From NCBI RefSeq assembly GCF_004355185.1, contig NZ_CP037922.1, positions 1,798,001 to 1,862,000 of the forward strand: a stretch of DNA of 64,000 nucleotides. The letters run 5' to 3'. Origin of the DNA: Hymenobacter radiodurans (lineage in GTDB: Bacteria > Bacteroidota > Bacteroidia > Cytophagales > Hymenobacteraceae). How positions within the stretch are numbered: the first letter of the stretch is position 1; every line of letters starts with the position of its first letter. The notes under the pieces were generated by a model. The model saw nothing but the letters and a program-made list of their open reading frames with translations. It did not search any database and was not told the origin of the DNA. A program made the position numbers and the translations under genes. This document shows positions 18,439 through 28,394 of the stretch, piece by piece.

Positions 18439-19698
18439 TTATTCCTCCTTGTCTTTGAGTACCAACTCGCCCATGTCCTCGTAGCCTTCATAGCTGGAAG
18501 TCACTACTTTATCGCCGGGCTTTAGGCCTTCGAGTACTTCGAAATAGTCCGGGTTTTGGCGCCCCAGGCGGATGTCGGTTCGGTAGGCTTTGGTGCCGTC
18601 CTCATTGACTTTGAAAATCCAGTTGCCGCCGGTTTTCTGGTTGAATCCACCCTTGGCTACGCGCACCGCCTGGGTTTGGTCGCTCAGGGATAACCGCACC
18701 TGCAGCGTCTGGCCGCGACGAATGCTCTGGGGGGCATTTCCCACGAATTCCAGATCTACCTGCAGACCTTTATTTACCTGCGTAAATATCTTTTTGACGC
18801 TGAGCTCATAGCGTTTACCGTCGTGCATAAACTCGCCTTTCTGACCCGGAAAAATGCGCGAGATATAATACTCGTCGATGTTAGCGCGCACTTTCAAGCC
18901 GTTGAGCATATCCAACTGCCCAATGCGCTGCCCCGGCGCAATCGATTCGCCCACTTCCGCGTTCAGTGACGTAATACGACCCGCTACGGGCGCTTTGATA
19001 GTCAAGTCATCCATCTTCTTGTGCATGAGCGCAAGGTTGCTTTGCATGCGCCCCACCGACTCCTGCATCTGATTGACTTGCTGGCGCATAGCCACCGAAT
19101 CCTGCTGCAAAGTTTGGTTAGTTAGCTGCCGCTTGCGCACCTGATATTGGTAGTTATTCTGGCTCTCCGTAAACTCTTGGCGCGATATAACCTTCTGCTC
19201 GTACAGCGACTTATTCAGCTCATAAATCCGCTTGGCTTCCTTGAGCCGAAACTCAATATCCGCGAACTGATTGAGCTGCTGAATGCGGTTTTGCTGCATC
19301 AGGTTGCGCGTGTTCTGCAGGTTATTCATTAGGTCAAACACGGCTGTTTCGCGGTTCACCATTTCCAGCTGCAAGTCCGTGTTGGTAAGCTCCAAAATCG
19401 GCTGGCCGGGCGTGAGCGTCGCCCCATCTTCCACTAGTACCCGCTTCACGGTGCCGCCTTCGGTGGCGTCCAGATAGATGGTTTTGATGGGCATCACGGT
19501 GCCGTCAATCGGAATAAACTCCTGAAAAGCCCCCCGAGTCACTTCACTGATGGTGATGCGCTCCGGATCGACGTTGAGCTTGCTGGAGCCCGTCGTGGAG
19601 AAGTAGCTCGCCGCCAGTAACGCCAGCACCACCACAATTCCGCCGGAAAGCAGCAGCTTGCGAAGTGTCCAGGTTTTCTTTTGAATTGGAACGTCCAT
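18439..19698 (-). CDS. HlyD/MacA-type periplasmic adaptor (membrane fusion protein)
   Basis: 419-residue adaptor linking the inner-membrane ABC transporter to an outer-membrane channel. It has one N-terminal membrane helix (about residues 17-32), a lipoyl half-motif (DATEGGTVKRVLVEDGATLTPG), a long coiled-coil hairpin (about 115-245, rich in Gln/Asn/Leu), the second lipoyl half (KAPVAGRITSLNAEVGESIAPG), and beta-barrel and C-terminal domains ending LKPGDKVVTSSYEGYEDMGE. First gene of the efflux unit; the ATPase follows 75 bases downstream. It diverges from the regulator gene, which suggests that the two-component system controls it. Confidence 0.93.
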   Translation of the reverse strand: MDVPIQKKTWTLRKLLLSGGIVVVLALLAASYFSTTGSSKLNVDPERITISEVTRGAFQEFIPIDGTVMPIKTIYLDATEGGTVKRVLVEDGATLTPGQPILELTNTDLQLEMVNRETAVFDLMNNLQNTRNLMQQNRIQQLNQFADIEFRLKEAKRIYELNKSLYEQKVISRQEFTESQNNYQYQVRKRQLTNQTLQQDSVAMRQQVNQMQESVGRMQSNLALMHKKMDDLTIKAPVAGRITSLNAEVGESIAPGQRIGQLDMLNGLKVRANIDEYYISRIFPGQKGEFMHDGKRYELSVKKIFTQVNKGLQVDLEFVGNAPQSIRRGQTLQVRLSLSDQTQAVRVAKGGFNQKTGGNWIFKVNEDGTKAYRTDIRLGRQNPDYFEVLEGLKPGDKVVTSSYEGYEDMGELVLKDKEE

Positions 19699-20014
19699 GC
19701 GACTGTTTAAATGCTTTAGAATGCCTCGGTAAAGGCGTTGTTGTCTGTACTAGTAAGGATAATGCCAGCTAATTAAGTTGTTGATTATAAAATAGTTGTA
19801 TAACACATTTCTCCTGTAACCTCTTGAACTGTTCGCTTTCGATACAACCAAGTGTGCGGTAGTGATACAACTTGGCAGGCATGGCCAACAAAAACGCGCT
19901 TAGCAGGCTAGAAAAGGAGATTTTATTATTTAGTATAGTTTATGGTAGGCAATTGGGTACTTAGCATTCTGAATCGGTAGGCCGGTTCTTTCATCTTCTA
20001 TTGTAGTAGTTTCC
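19699..20014. promoter_or_regulatory. Divergent control region between adaptor and NtrC-type regulator
   Basis: 316 bases, AT-rich near both genes. It must hold the promoters of both divergent units. An interrupted inverted repeat TTGGC-N7-GCCAA (19872-19888) is a candidate regulator site. I could not fit a sigma-54 promoter (GG and GC at the required spacing) to it on either strand. Confidence 0.4.
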
Positions 20015-21396
20015 ATGGCTTCCAATAAGGCGCGCGTTCTGGTAGTAGATGACGACCGTGATGTACTGTTCGCGGTTAAGCTGCTGCTCAAAACTGAGGT
20101 GCAGGAAGTAGTGACGGAACGGAATCCGGAAAACCTGCTTTCCGTGCTGAGCCGTCAGTCGTTCGATGTCATCTTCCTAGACATGAACTTCAAAAGCAAT
20201 GTGGGTACCGGAAACGAAGGCTTGTATTGGCTGAGCCGCATCCTGGAGCGCGATAAGGACGCCACCGTAATTATGATCACCGCCCACGGCGAAATCAGCA
20301 CGGCCGTACGCTCCTTGAAAGCCGGCGCCACCGATTTCATTGTGAAGCCCTGGCACAACGAGAAATTCCTGGAGACTCTGCACGCTACCCTGCGGCACAA
20401 AGCCACCAAGACCAGTTCGCTGCCCCAAGCGCCCAAGCGTCCCGGCTCCTTCGCCGACATAACTATGCTGGGCAACTCGGAGCCCATGCAGGAGCTATTT
20501 CACACTATCGAGAAAGTGGCGCCCACGGAGGCCAACGTGCTGCTATTAGGTGAAAATGGCACTGGTAAAGAACTAGCTGCCAAGGCGCTACATCAGCGCT
20601 CGTTTCGCGCTAGTAAGCCCTTTATCACCGCCGATCTGGCGGCTATGAGCGAAGGCATTTTTGAAAGTGAGCTTTTTGGTCACAAAAAAGGCTCGTTCAC
20701 CGATGCCAAAGACGATAGGGTAGGGCGGTTCGCCGCGGCTTCTACGGGCACATTATTTCTGGACGAAATCGGCAATATCTCGCTGCCCCAGCAGGCCAAG
20801 CTGCTGACCGCTCTGCAAAATCGGCAGGTGATTCCGCTGGGCAGCAATACGCCCGTGCCTATCGACATACGGCTCATATCGGCCACCAACGTGCCAATTT
20901 ATGAGCTGGCCGCCAAGAATCAGTTTCGGAAAGACTTGATTTACCGTATCAACACGGTCGAAATAACCTTGCCCCCCTGCGTGACCGCGGCGACGATATA
21001 CTCATGCTGGCCCAGCATTTTGCGGGCTTGTATGCGGCGCGCAACCACAAGCCTCGCCCCGAATTTGAGCCGGCTACGCTCAAGAAACTTCAGCAGCATC
21101 GTTGGCCCGGCAACATTCGCGAACTGCAACACGCTGTGGAGCGCGCCGTCATATTAGCCGAAGGGCAGGTGCTACGCCCTCAAGACTTTAGCTTCTCCGC
21201 GATGGAAACGCCACGAACCGCTGGGGGGCAATTTCTGCCGGATTTCGCCGATGGCCCGTTGCAGCTGAATGAGATTGAGAAGAACACGATTCTGCGGGTA
21301 ATTGAGCGCCACAATGGAAACATTACCAAGGCGGCCAAAGAGCTCGGCCTTACCCGCACCGCCCTCTACCGCCGTCTGGAAAAGCATGACCTTTAA
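20015..21396 (+). CDS. Sigma-54-type (NtrC family) response regulator, frame broken in this sequence
   Basis: Response regulator with a receiver domain (RVLVVDDDRD, phospho-acceptor near Asp56 in DVIFLDMNF), a central AAA+ domain with Walker A (LLLGENGTGKE) and Walker B (TLFLDEIGN), and a C-terminal Fis-type HTH (HNGNITKAAKELGLTRTALYRR given in parts: NITKAAKELG and LTRTALYRRL). The frame breaks at C6 (20972-20977); a seventh C restores ITLPPLRDRGDDILMLAQHF and joins both halves into about 460 residues. The loop that contacts sigma-54 reads GSFTDA rather than GAFTGA. It overlaps the kinase gene by 11 bases and diverges from the efflux operon, its likely target. Confidence 0.9.
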
Positions 21397-22738
21397 ACGG
21401 CTCGAAATCGGTATTTTCTTCCGGCTGCTGGGCATCCTGGTTTTGCTGTACGCAGCGGTGCATTACGGGCACCGGGGCACTTATGCGCCGGTAGTTTTTG
21501 CCGGCTTGCTGGTAGTTGTGCTAGTGCTAGAGTTGACCCGCTACGTGACGCGCAGCAACAAGGAGTTGGCTAATTTCCTGCTGGCCGTGCGGTACCGCGA
21601 CTTTTCACAACACTTCAATGAAGCGCACGCCAACCCAGCCTTGAGGCAATTGTATTCGGCCTTCAATCAACTCAATACCACTTTTCGGCAGCTAAGTGCC
21701 GAGAAGGAAGCTCAGTTTACGTACCTACAAACGGTACTAGAACTGATTGATACTGGCATTATATCCTACGACGATGAAGGCCACGTGGAATGGATGAATG
21801 AGTCGTTTAAGCAGACACTGGAACTGCCCTATCTGCGCACTATTCAGGCTCTCCAAAAGCGCCATGAGGATCTTTATCACGCCATCACGCAGTTGGCCCC
21901 CGGTAGCCCCGTAGTGGTGAAATTGACGGTCGGCCAGAAAACGCTCCAGCTATTATTATCGGCCACGTCTTTCAGGCTCCACGGCCGCGAATTCACGCTT
22001 ATTGCCTTCAAGAATGTCAGTCATGCCCTCGACGAAACCGAAACCGAGGCGTGGCAGAAACTGCTTCGCGTGATGACCCACGAAATCATGAATTCGGTGG
22101 CGCCCATTGCTTCTCTGGCGGATACCTTGCGCCGCCACGTGCAGCTCGAGAAAGCCAAAGGCTCAGACCCTTATCTGCACGACTTAGACTTGCTGGATGA
22201 TATAGAAGAGGGAATCGGCATCATTCAGCACCGCAGCGAGGGCCTGTTGAATTTTGCCCAGGTCTACCGCAATTTCAGCAAGATTACCACCCCACTTCTG
22301 ACCACCATTTATGTGCAGGAGCTTTTTAGTAGTGTGCAGGCCCTGCTGGCGCGTTCGCTAGCTGAAGAGAAGATCGAATTGGTGCTATCGGTGAAGCCGC
22401 AAGACTTGCTCTTGCAAGCCGATAGTCATTTGATGGAGCAAGTGCTCATCAACTTAGTGCTTAATGCTGCCCACGCCGTGAAGGAGCGCGCTCAGCCTCA
22501 AATCCAACTCGTGGCGTATACCGATGAGAAAGAGCGCGTTGTTCTGGAGGTGATTGATAACGGCACCGGTATTCCCGCCGACTTGCTGGACAGTATTTTC
22601 ATCCCGTTTTTCACTACTCACAAAAGCGGTTCGGGGATTGGGCTGAGTTTGGCCAAGCAGATCATGCACTTGCACAAGGGCAGCATTCAGGTGCAATCGG
22701 TGGAGGAAGCAGGCAGTATTTTTCGGCTGTTATTTTAG
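21386..22738 (+). CDS. Sensor histidine kinase
   Basis: 450-residue membrane sensor kinase, partner of the overlapping NtrC-type regulator. Start ATG 21386 lies inside the last codons of the regulator and begins MTFKRLEIGIFFRLLG, the first of two membrane helices (about residues 8-50). A linker and a PAS-like domain (TVLELIDTGIISYDDEGHVE) follow, then the H-box RVMTHEIMNSVAPI, N-box (LINLVLNAAHAV), G1 (DNGTGIP), F-box FIPFFTTH and G2 (SGSGIGLSL). All catalytic boxes are intact. The signal is unknown; envelope stress is plausible given the efflux neighbours. Confidence 0.93.
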   Translation: MTFKRLEIGIFFRLLGILVLLYAAVHYGHRGTYAPVVFAGLLVVVLVLELTRYVTRSNKELANFLLAVRYRDFSQHFNEAHANPALRQLYSAFNQLNTTFRQLSAEKEAQFTYLQTVLELIDTGIISYDDEGHVEWMNESFKQTLELPYLRTIQALQKRHEDLYHAITQLAPGSPVVVKLTVGQKTLQLLLSATSFRLHGREFTLIAFKNVSHALDETETEAWQKLLRVMTHEIMNSVAPIASLADTLRRHVQLEKAKGSDPYLHDLDLLDDIEEGIGIIQHRSEGLLNFAQVYRNFSKITTPLLTTIYVQELFSSVQALLARSLAEEKIELVLSVKPQDLLLQADSHLMEQVLINLVLNAAHAVKERAQPQIQLVAYTDEKERVVLEVIDNGTGIPADLLDSIFIPFFTTHKSGSGIGLSLAKQIMHLHKGSIQVQSVEEAGSIFRLLF

Positions 22739-22763
22739 AAGATTATTCCCTTTTCTTGAAGGC

Positions 22764-24854
22764 TTGAAAGCGACGGTTTTCGGGTCTTTTTTCTTACTAT
22801 TTAATGGTTGGCTTTCGGTAACTTTAAGAGTGGCCAATCAATGTAATCGACTATCCTTCGGGAGGATTTTGCTGCTTTCCGTGCTGTGCGGATGGCTGCT
22901 CAACGGGGCCGCTCGCGCCCAGGTGCCTTACAACGTGATTGACTGGAAGGCTCCCACTACGCTCAATACCTATTTGGTTCAGCAGCTTCATCAGCAATCC
23001 AATCAGCGCCGGGCCGCTTTTGCAGCTGCATTGAAGTCGGGCGCGGCCATGCAGGCGTATCAGGATACTGTTCGGGCACGCTACCGCCGCCTCTTAGGTC
23101 CACTGCCGACCCGTACACCGCTCAAAGCACATGTGGGGGGCAAAATTGAGCGTGACGGCTACCTGGTGGAGAAAATTATTTACGAAAGCACACCCCGCCA
23201 CCACGTTACGGCCAACTTATATGTGCCCAAAGGCAAAGGCAAGTGGCCCGCCGTACTGCTTTTTTGTGGCCACGAAGCCACCGCCAAAGCCACCGAGTCG
23301 TACCAGAAAACAGCCATACTCTTTGCTCAAAATGGCTTCGTGGTGCTGGTCATCGACCCGATTTCTCAGGGTGAGCGATACCAACTTACCGATGCCACCG
23401 GCAAGCCGCTTACCCGCGGTGGCACCACTGAGCACACTCTGCTCAATGGTGGCGCGGCCTTGGTAGGTACGAGCGTACCCGCTGCTCAACTGTGGGATAA
23501 TGTGCGCGGCCTCGATTACCTGCTCACCCGCCGCGAGGTCGACCCCGACCGTATCGGCTGCATCGGCAACTCGGGGGGCGCTACGCAAACTGCCTATTTC
23601 ATTGGATATGATCCGCGGGTGAAGGTGGCTGCGCTGTGCAGCTACGTAGCCAGCGGCGAGAGAAATCTGGAGCTTACCGGCCCCGCCGATGGCTGCGTAC
23701 AGATTCCCGGCGCCGGCCAAGCTGGCCTCGATATAGCTGAGTGGCCTATCATGTTCGCGCCCAAGCCCTTGCTGCTACTAGCTGGTCGCTATGATTTCAT
23801 TGATTATGCCAGTATCCAAGCTACGTATCACGAGCTAAAGCAAGTATATACTGAGCTGGAAAAACCGAGTCGAGTCAACCTGTTTACCTACGACGACGGA
23901 CATGGAATTTCTAAGCCGAAGCGGGAGGTCGCTGTTGCGTGGTTTCGGCGCTGGCTACGCGATGATGGTCAACTGGTGCCGGAAAACGACTTGGCTACCC
24001 TGTCGGCTGAGCAGCTGAACTGCACCGCGACGGGCCAGGTAAACACAGCCTTCCCAAAAGAGAGCACCCTGTCGGAGCAGTATCTGGGTCAGGCGCAGGA
24101 ACTGGCTTCTCGGCGCCAGCCCCTTACTTATGCTAGCCTCACGGCTGCTATCCGACACGTATTGGCCTTGCCCGAAGCTACGGTCATCGTACCTCCTGTT
24201 GAGGCTTCCGACGAAGGCAGCGTGCAGGCCAAAGGTATCCCTATGCGTAAGCTGTTGCTGCGCCGCGCCGGACAGCCGCCTTTACCCGCTTTGCTGGCTA
24301 TGCCACCCAATAATTTGCCCCCCAGCAAGGTCATCATCTGGCTACCCGACAAAGGCAAGGCTACACTTGCTGATAGCGCCAATCTGGTTGCCCAATATCT
24401 GCAAGAGCGGGCTGCCGTGCTGCTCGTAGATCTGCGTGGCTTCGGCGAAACTACCGATCCGGCGGCGTTCAACGACCCTAAGTATTACAACCGCGAATAC
24501 CGCCCGGCATTGCTGGCGCTGCACTTGGGGCGGCCATTGCTGGGGCAGCGCGTTGAGGATGTGTTCTCGGTGCTAAGCTTTATCCGGCAGGATAACCGTT
24601 TCAATGCCTTGCCCATTGAGGTATATGCTAACGGGCGGGCTGCGCCAGTAGCACTACACGCGGCCGTGCTCTCGCCTCAAATTACCCGATTAGAAATAAG
24701 TGATTTACCCAGTTCATTCCACGAAATTCTTACGCAGCCTACGCGAAAGGATTGGTACTCCTTGGTGCTACCCCAGGTATTGCGCTACTACGATTTAGCA
24801 GATCTGGCGGCAGTAATTGGCCCCCAACGCCTTCACCGCCGTGACGTGCGCTAA
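22764..24854 (+). CDS. Secreted alpha/beta hydrolase (acetyl-xylan-esterase-like), tandem
   Basis: Up to 696 residues. A signal-peptide-like segment (ILLLSVLCGWLLNGAARAQ) is present, so the protein is probably periplasmic. The first hydrolase domain has HVTANLYVPKGKGKWPAVLL, the loop FCGHEATAK and the nucleophile elbow GCIGNSGGATQT with its Ser, an acid region around LAGRYDFIDY and a histidine near YDDGHGISKP. A second, degenerate hydrolase-like domain follows (KVIIWLPDKGKATLA, VLLVDLRGFGETTDP). The start is doubtful: the frame opens at TTG 22764 and has no ATG before the signal segment; a GTG or TTG nearer to it may be used. Substrate unknown, possibly acetylated polysaccharide. Confidence 0.8.
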   Translation: MKATVFGSFFLLFNGWLSVTLRVANQCNRLSFGRILLLSVLCGWLLNGAARAQVPYNVIDWKAPTTLNTYLVQQLHQQSNQRRAAFAAALKSGAAMQAYQDTVRARYRRLLGPLPTRTPLKAHVGGKIERDGYLVEKIIYESTPRHHVTANLYVPKGKGKWPAVLLFCGHEATAKATESYQKTAILFAQNGFVVLVIDPISQGERYQLTDATGKPLTRGGTTEHTLLNGGAALVGTSVPAAQLWDNVRGLDYLLTRREVDPDRIGCIGNSGGATQTAYFIGYDPRVKVAALCSYVASGERNLELTGPADGCVQIPGAGQAGLDIAEWPIMFAPKPLLLLAGRYDFIDYASIQATYHELKQVYTELEKPSRVNLFTYDDGHGISKPKREVAVAWFRRWLRDDGQLVPENDLATLSAEQLNCTATGQVNTAFPKESTLSEQYLGQAQELASRRQPLTYASLTAAIRHVLALPEATVIVPPVEASDEGSVQAKGIPMRKLLLRRAGQPPLPALLAMPPNNLPPSKVIIWLPDKGKATLADSANLVAQYLQERAAVLLVDLRGFGETTDPAAFNDPKYYNREYRPALLALHLGRPLLGQRVEDVFSVLSFIRQDNRFNALPIEVYANGRAAPVALHAAVLSPQITRLEISDLPSSFHEILTQPTRKDWYSLVLPQVLRYYDLADLAAVIGPQRLHRRDVR

Positions 24855-25032
24855 GCCTGTCGTAGATGTGACGGGAGAGTCTAAAACTTATCTTTTCGTG
24901 TTTTGAGCTCGACCGTGGCAAGAAAATTGAATTAATTTTATGCGGCGGGATCGATAGAAGAGCTGGAAACTAGTTTCAATACCTGAAGGTACTTTTGCAG
25001 ACGTGTACCTCACTATACATCATACCAGCTTC

Positions 25033-26166
25033 ATGTCATTTCGTTTTCTTGAGGTTTTGCGCCGCGTTCTACTCGTTTGTTGCCTCTGTGTGCTGGCTCA
25101 GCGTAGTTATGGGCAACGATTTGCGGCCATCGGCGATTATGGGTATGCCGGACGGGCTGAGAAGGAAGTAGCGGATTTAGTAAAAAGTTGGGATCCGGAG
25201 TTCATAATTACGCTGGGCGACAATAACTACGAGCTGGGCGACTCGGCTACCATCGATCAGAACATTGGCCAGTATTATCACGCGTATATTCATAAGTACA
25301 AAGGGCGCTACGGTCCCAGTGCCTCAACCAATCGGTTTTTCCCCTCGCTGGGCAACCACGACTATTACACTTCGAATGGCGAGCCCTACCGAGACTATTT
25401 TACGTTGCCCGGCAATGGTCGCTACTATGATTTTGTGCGCGGCGATGTGCACCTTTTTGCCATCAATAGTGACCCTGCCGAACCTGATGGCATAGATGCT
25501 AACTCGGTGCAGGCCCAATGGCTAAAAAAGCGGTTGGCTGCTTCTTCAGCGCGCTGGAAAATAGTGTATCTGCATCATGCGCCATACTCGTCGTCGGGCC
25601 ACCATGGTAGCACCCAAGTTATGCAATGGTCCTACCGCGAGTGGGGCGCCTCAGCGGTATTGGCCGGCCACGACCACCACTATGAGCGTTTGATGGTGGA
25701 CGGGTTGCCATATTTTGTGAATGGTTTGGGTGGGCGTAGTGTAAATGCCATTAATAAGCAGCCCTTACCCCAAAGCCAGGCGGTTTATGCTGCCAACTAC
25801 GGGGCGATGCTCCTGAATGCCACGCCGGATAGCCTTGTGTTTCAATTTTTTACCCGGCGCCACGAACTCAAGGATACCTATGTATTACGGCCGGCCCCCA
25901 TCACAGTGCCTGCGTTATGTCCGGTTAGCCCCAATCCTTTTCAGGATGCCACCCAGATTGAATTTTCGCTGCCCAATACTGCTGAAGTGAAGGTGCGAAT
26001 CTTGAATACGCTTGGTCAGGAGGTAACTACTTTACAGCAAGGCGTAGTAAAAGCTGGTCGGCACCGGCTCACGTGGCAGCGTGACGCTGCTTTACCCGCT
26101 GGGGTCTACTATGTACAGTTACTTGGTAGCGACTTCTCTCTTGTAACCCGCGCCGTAGCATACTAA
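25033..26166 (+). CDS. Secreted metallophosphoesterase with type IX secretion sorting domain
   Basis: 377 residues. ATG 25033 gives a signal peptide (FLEVLRRVLLVCCLCVLAQ). The calcineurin-like metallophosphatase motifs are in order: FAAIGDYGYAG, ITLGDNNYELGD, SLGNHDYYTS, YLHHAPYSSSGHHG and LAGHDHHYERL, the purple-acid-phosphatase-like pattern. The last 80 residues form a sorting domain (SPNPFQDATQIEFSLPN, then LPAGVYYVQLLG) that directs type IX secretion to the surface. It probably releases phosphate from organic phosphates outside the cell. A terminator follows. Confidence 0.92.
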   Translation: MSFRFLEVLRRVLLVCCLCVLAQRSYGQRFAAIGDYGYAGRAEKEVADLVKSWDPEFIITLGDNNYELGDSATIDQNIGQYYHAYIHKYKGRYGPSASTNRFFPSLGNHDYYTSNGEPYRDYFTLPGNGRYYDFVRGDVHLFAINSDPAEPDGIDANSVQAQWLKKRLAASSARWKIVYLHHAPYSSSGHHGSTQVMQWSYREWGASAVLAGHDHHYERLMVDGLPYFVNGLGGRSVNAINKQPLPQSQAVYAANYGAMLLNATPDSLVFQFFTRRHELKDTYVLRPAPITVPALCPVSPNPFQDATQIEFSLPNTAEVKVRILNTLGQEVTTLQQGVVKAGRHRLTWQRDAALPAGVYYVQLLGSDFSLVTRAVAY

Positions 26167-26179
26167 TACATTGCTTGTT

Positions 26180-26234
26180 AGCAGCATGCCTAAATGGGGT
26201 TAGATATAGCCTCAGTTAGCATGCTGCTTTTTTG
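26180..26234 (+). terminator. Terminator of the metallophosphoesterase gene
   Basis: AGCAGCATGC (26180-26189) pairs with GCATGCTGCT (26219-26228), followed by a run of six T. It lies 14 bases after the stop codon. Confidence 0.75.
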
Positions 26235-26544
26235 TGCCCTGAGAGATTGAGCCCAAGCCTATGTATAGTAGCATTTTGGGCAGCCAGCAGTATAAATGCG
26301 GCATGCAACCAACAGTTGATCGTGAAGCTCTTAATACCAAATGTCAACTACGAATTGGGCTGCACGAAGAGACAATTTGAATATCAAGCTATGCATATAC
26401 TTGAAATACAATGACTTACCTAACTACTATCGATTTCTTATTTTAATTATATTAAACAGCTTTCTGGCATGCTTTTTAATAGCTGGGTTCAGTTATATAA
26501 CCATACTCCTACGTTACCCTTTCCGAACTTAACACAAGCTGATT
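26235..26544. other. AT-rich non-coding gap before the CotH gene
   Basis: About 310 bases with only short, unconvincing frames. The base composition shifts from GC-rich to AT-rich here and stays so through the CotH gene, consistent with the edge of a transferred segment. No repeat marks the boundary. Confidence 0.4.
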
Positions 26545-28272
26545 ATGCAAAAACGCTTTACCACGAAGAGCCTGACTAGTATATTTATTCTTATAGCAGT
26601 TGCCACTATAGATACTTTAGCAAGTGTTAGTCTCACGGTTCCTGCGAAGTTCTACCACGTTGACGAAAAAAAAGATCTCATACTTGTCAATCAGAATATC
26701 AGAGATATTAATACGAATGGAGAAGGAAATATTAATGAAATTGTTCTTGATAAAAAATACAGTTTTATAGAGCCAATTGCATCTTTAAGTACGAACAGCT
26801 CTTATCGGGTAAAATTTGAGGAGCAAGTTTATAGCCTGTATTTTACTCAGCTTCCTGTAATTGAAATTGGCGCTAAGAAGGAAATAGTAGACAGCCCAAG
26901 TGTTTATGCTGGCTTCTCTATGTCAGAGCAAACAGGCGTGGTTACTGAATCGGCAATAGATATTGAAATCAGAGGAGCATTTTCGCAAACATTTCCAAAG
27001 AAATCATACGAAATAGGTTTCCTGACTGATACTATAACTGCTGAAGATCGTGACGTGCGTCTGTTGCAAATGCGCACGGATAATAAATGGAATTTGCAGG
27101 CTATGTATAATGAGCCATTGCGAATAAGAAGCAAGATATCAAATGAATTATGGCAGAATATTCATCAGATATATTATAAAGACAAAGAGCCTGAAGCGAA
27201 GAACGGCATAGAAATGGTCTATGTAGAGCTTTTCGTGAATAAGGAATATAAAGGGGTATATGCATTAAGTGAACGGGTAGACCGCAAGCAATTAAAGCTG
27301 AAAAAATACAGCAATGGCATAAAGGGCGAGTTATATAAGGGCGATAACTGGGGTGGAGCCGTAACCTTCACTGCTTTGCCACCCTTCGACAACAAAAACT
27401 TGCTCTGGGGCGGATTTGAGTATAAGCACCCTGAAGAAGAAACAGATTGGTCTAAGATTTACGCTTTCGTAGATTTTGTAAAGAATAGCCCAAGCGAGGA
27501 ATTTTATCGTGACTACCAGAAAAAGTTTAGTTTTAATAATGCGGTCGATTATTTTATTTTTCTAAATTTATCCAGAGCTGCGGATAATACTGGTAAGAAT
27601 ATTTATATCGCTAAATATAAAACTGACGATCCATATTATTATGTTCCGTGGGATCTTGACGGGGTATTTGGTACTGATTGGCAAGGGTGGGATATAAATG
27701 TTACAAATGATATTCTGTCAAATGGGTTTTATGATCGTTTGATGCAAGACCGCTCAGTTAATGGCTTCCGATTTGCCCTAAATCGCCGCTGGGCTGAGCT
27801 AAGAGCAACCGTAATTACTGAAGAATTTATCATGTCTAAGTTTAGGAGAGATTACGATTATCTCTTAAATAATAACGTGTACGAGCGTGAGCGAATTACA
27901 TGGAATGCATTTGAGCAAAACGAAGCGCAACTAACCTATATTAATACTTGGTTGAAAAATAGGTTAGAATATCTGGATGTAGCTTTTGGGAATGTGCTGG
28001 TTTCTTCGGATGTCGTTTTAAGTACTTCTACGAAAGAGGCGGATGCCGTTTTTCAAATTTATCCTAACCCCGCTAGCGACTATCTGACAGTTACTTTTGA
28101 TTCAATGCCTTCTGAATTAATTATTCAGGATTTGAATGGTAAAGTAGTTTTGAAATCTTCTTTGATTGGTAAAACAAATAAGATTGCTGTTCACACTTTA
28201 CGTAAAGGATTGTATGTAGCCACTGTGAAAAGTGATAAAAATATAAGGACACAGAAACTATTGGTGCAATAG
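26545..28272 (+). CDS. CotH kinase family protein with type IX sorting domain
   Basis: 575-residue secreted protein. A signal peptide (SIFILIAVATIDTLA) is followed by the CotH fold: IEIRGAFSQTFPKKSYEIGF, WNLQAMYNEPLRIRSKISNE, YKGVYALSERVDRKQLKL, and YVPWDLDGVFGTDWQGW, the acidic metal-binding segment. The last 80 residues are a sorting domain (FQIYPNPASDYLTVTF, LRKGLYVATVKS). CotH proteins are atypical surface kinases or ligand proteins in spores and fungi; their role in Bacteroidota is not settled. Codon use is clearly more AT-rich (AAT, ATA, TTA frequent) than that of both neighbours, suggesting recent transfer. Confidence 0.9.
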   Translation: MQKRFTTKSLTSIFILIAVATIDTLASVSLTVPAKFYHVDEKKDLILVNQNIRDINTNGEGNINEIVLDKKYSFIEPIASLSTNSSYRVKFEEQVYSLYFTQLPVIEIGAKKEIVDSPSVYAGFSMSEQTGVVTESAIDIEIRGAFSQTFPKKSYEIGFLTDTITAEDRDVRLLQMRTDNKWNLQAMYNEPLRIRSKISNELWQNIHQIYYKDKEPEAKNGIEMVYVELFVNKEYKGVYALSERVDRKQLKLKKYSNGIKGELYKGDNWGGAVTFTALPPFDNKNLLWGGFEYKHPEEETDWSKIYAFVDFVKNSPSEEFYRDYQKKFSFNNAVDYFIFLNLSRAADNTGKNIYIAKYKTDDPYYYVPWDLDGVFGTDWQGWDINVTNDILSNGFYDRLMQDRSVNGFRFALNRRWAELRATVITEEFIMSKFRRDYDYLLNNNVYERERITWNAFEQNEAQLTYINTWLKNRLEYLDVAFGNVLVSSDVVLSTSTKEADAVFQIYPNPASDYLTVTFDSMPSELIIQDLNGKVVLKSSLIGKTNKIAVHTLRKGLYVATVKSDKNIRTQKLLVQ

Positions 28273-28317
28273 TAAAGACCAGTAAAGTGCTATACGCCAT
28301 CTAATTAGCTTATATGA

Positions 28318-28353
28318 AAGAAAAGCCCCCACGAGAGCGTGGGGGGCTTTTTT
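28318..28353 (+). terminator. Terminator of the CotH gene
   Basis: AAAAGCCCCCACG pairs with CGTGGGGGGCTTTTTT around a four-base loop. The left arm has C5 (28326-28330) but the right G6 (28341-28346), so one C appears to be missing from the left. It can also act on the converging gene. Confidence 0.85.
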
Positions 28354-28394
28354 GTTGATACTACCAAAACTGCTATCTGATGGCTGGGCAATAG

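Noticed and set aside
19872..19888. TTGGCAGGCATGGCCAA considered as a sigma-54 promoter
   Set aside because: The GG and GC dinucleotides are not at the -24/-12 spacing on either strand; kept only as a possible regulator site.
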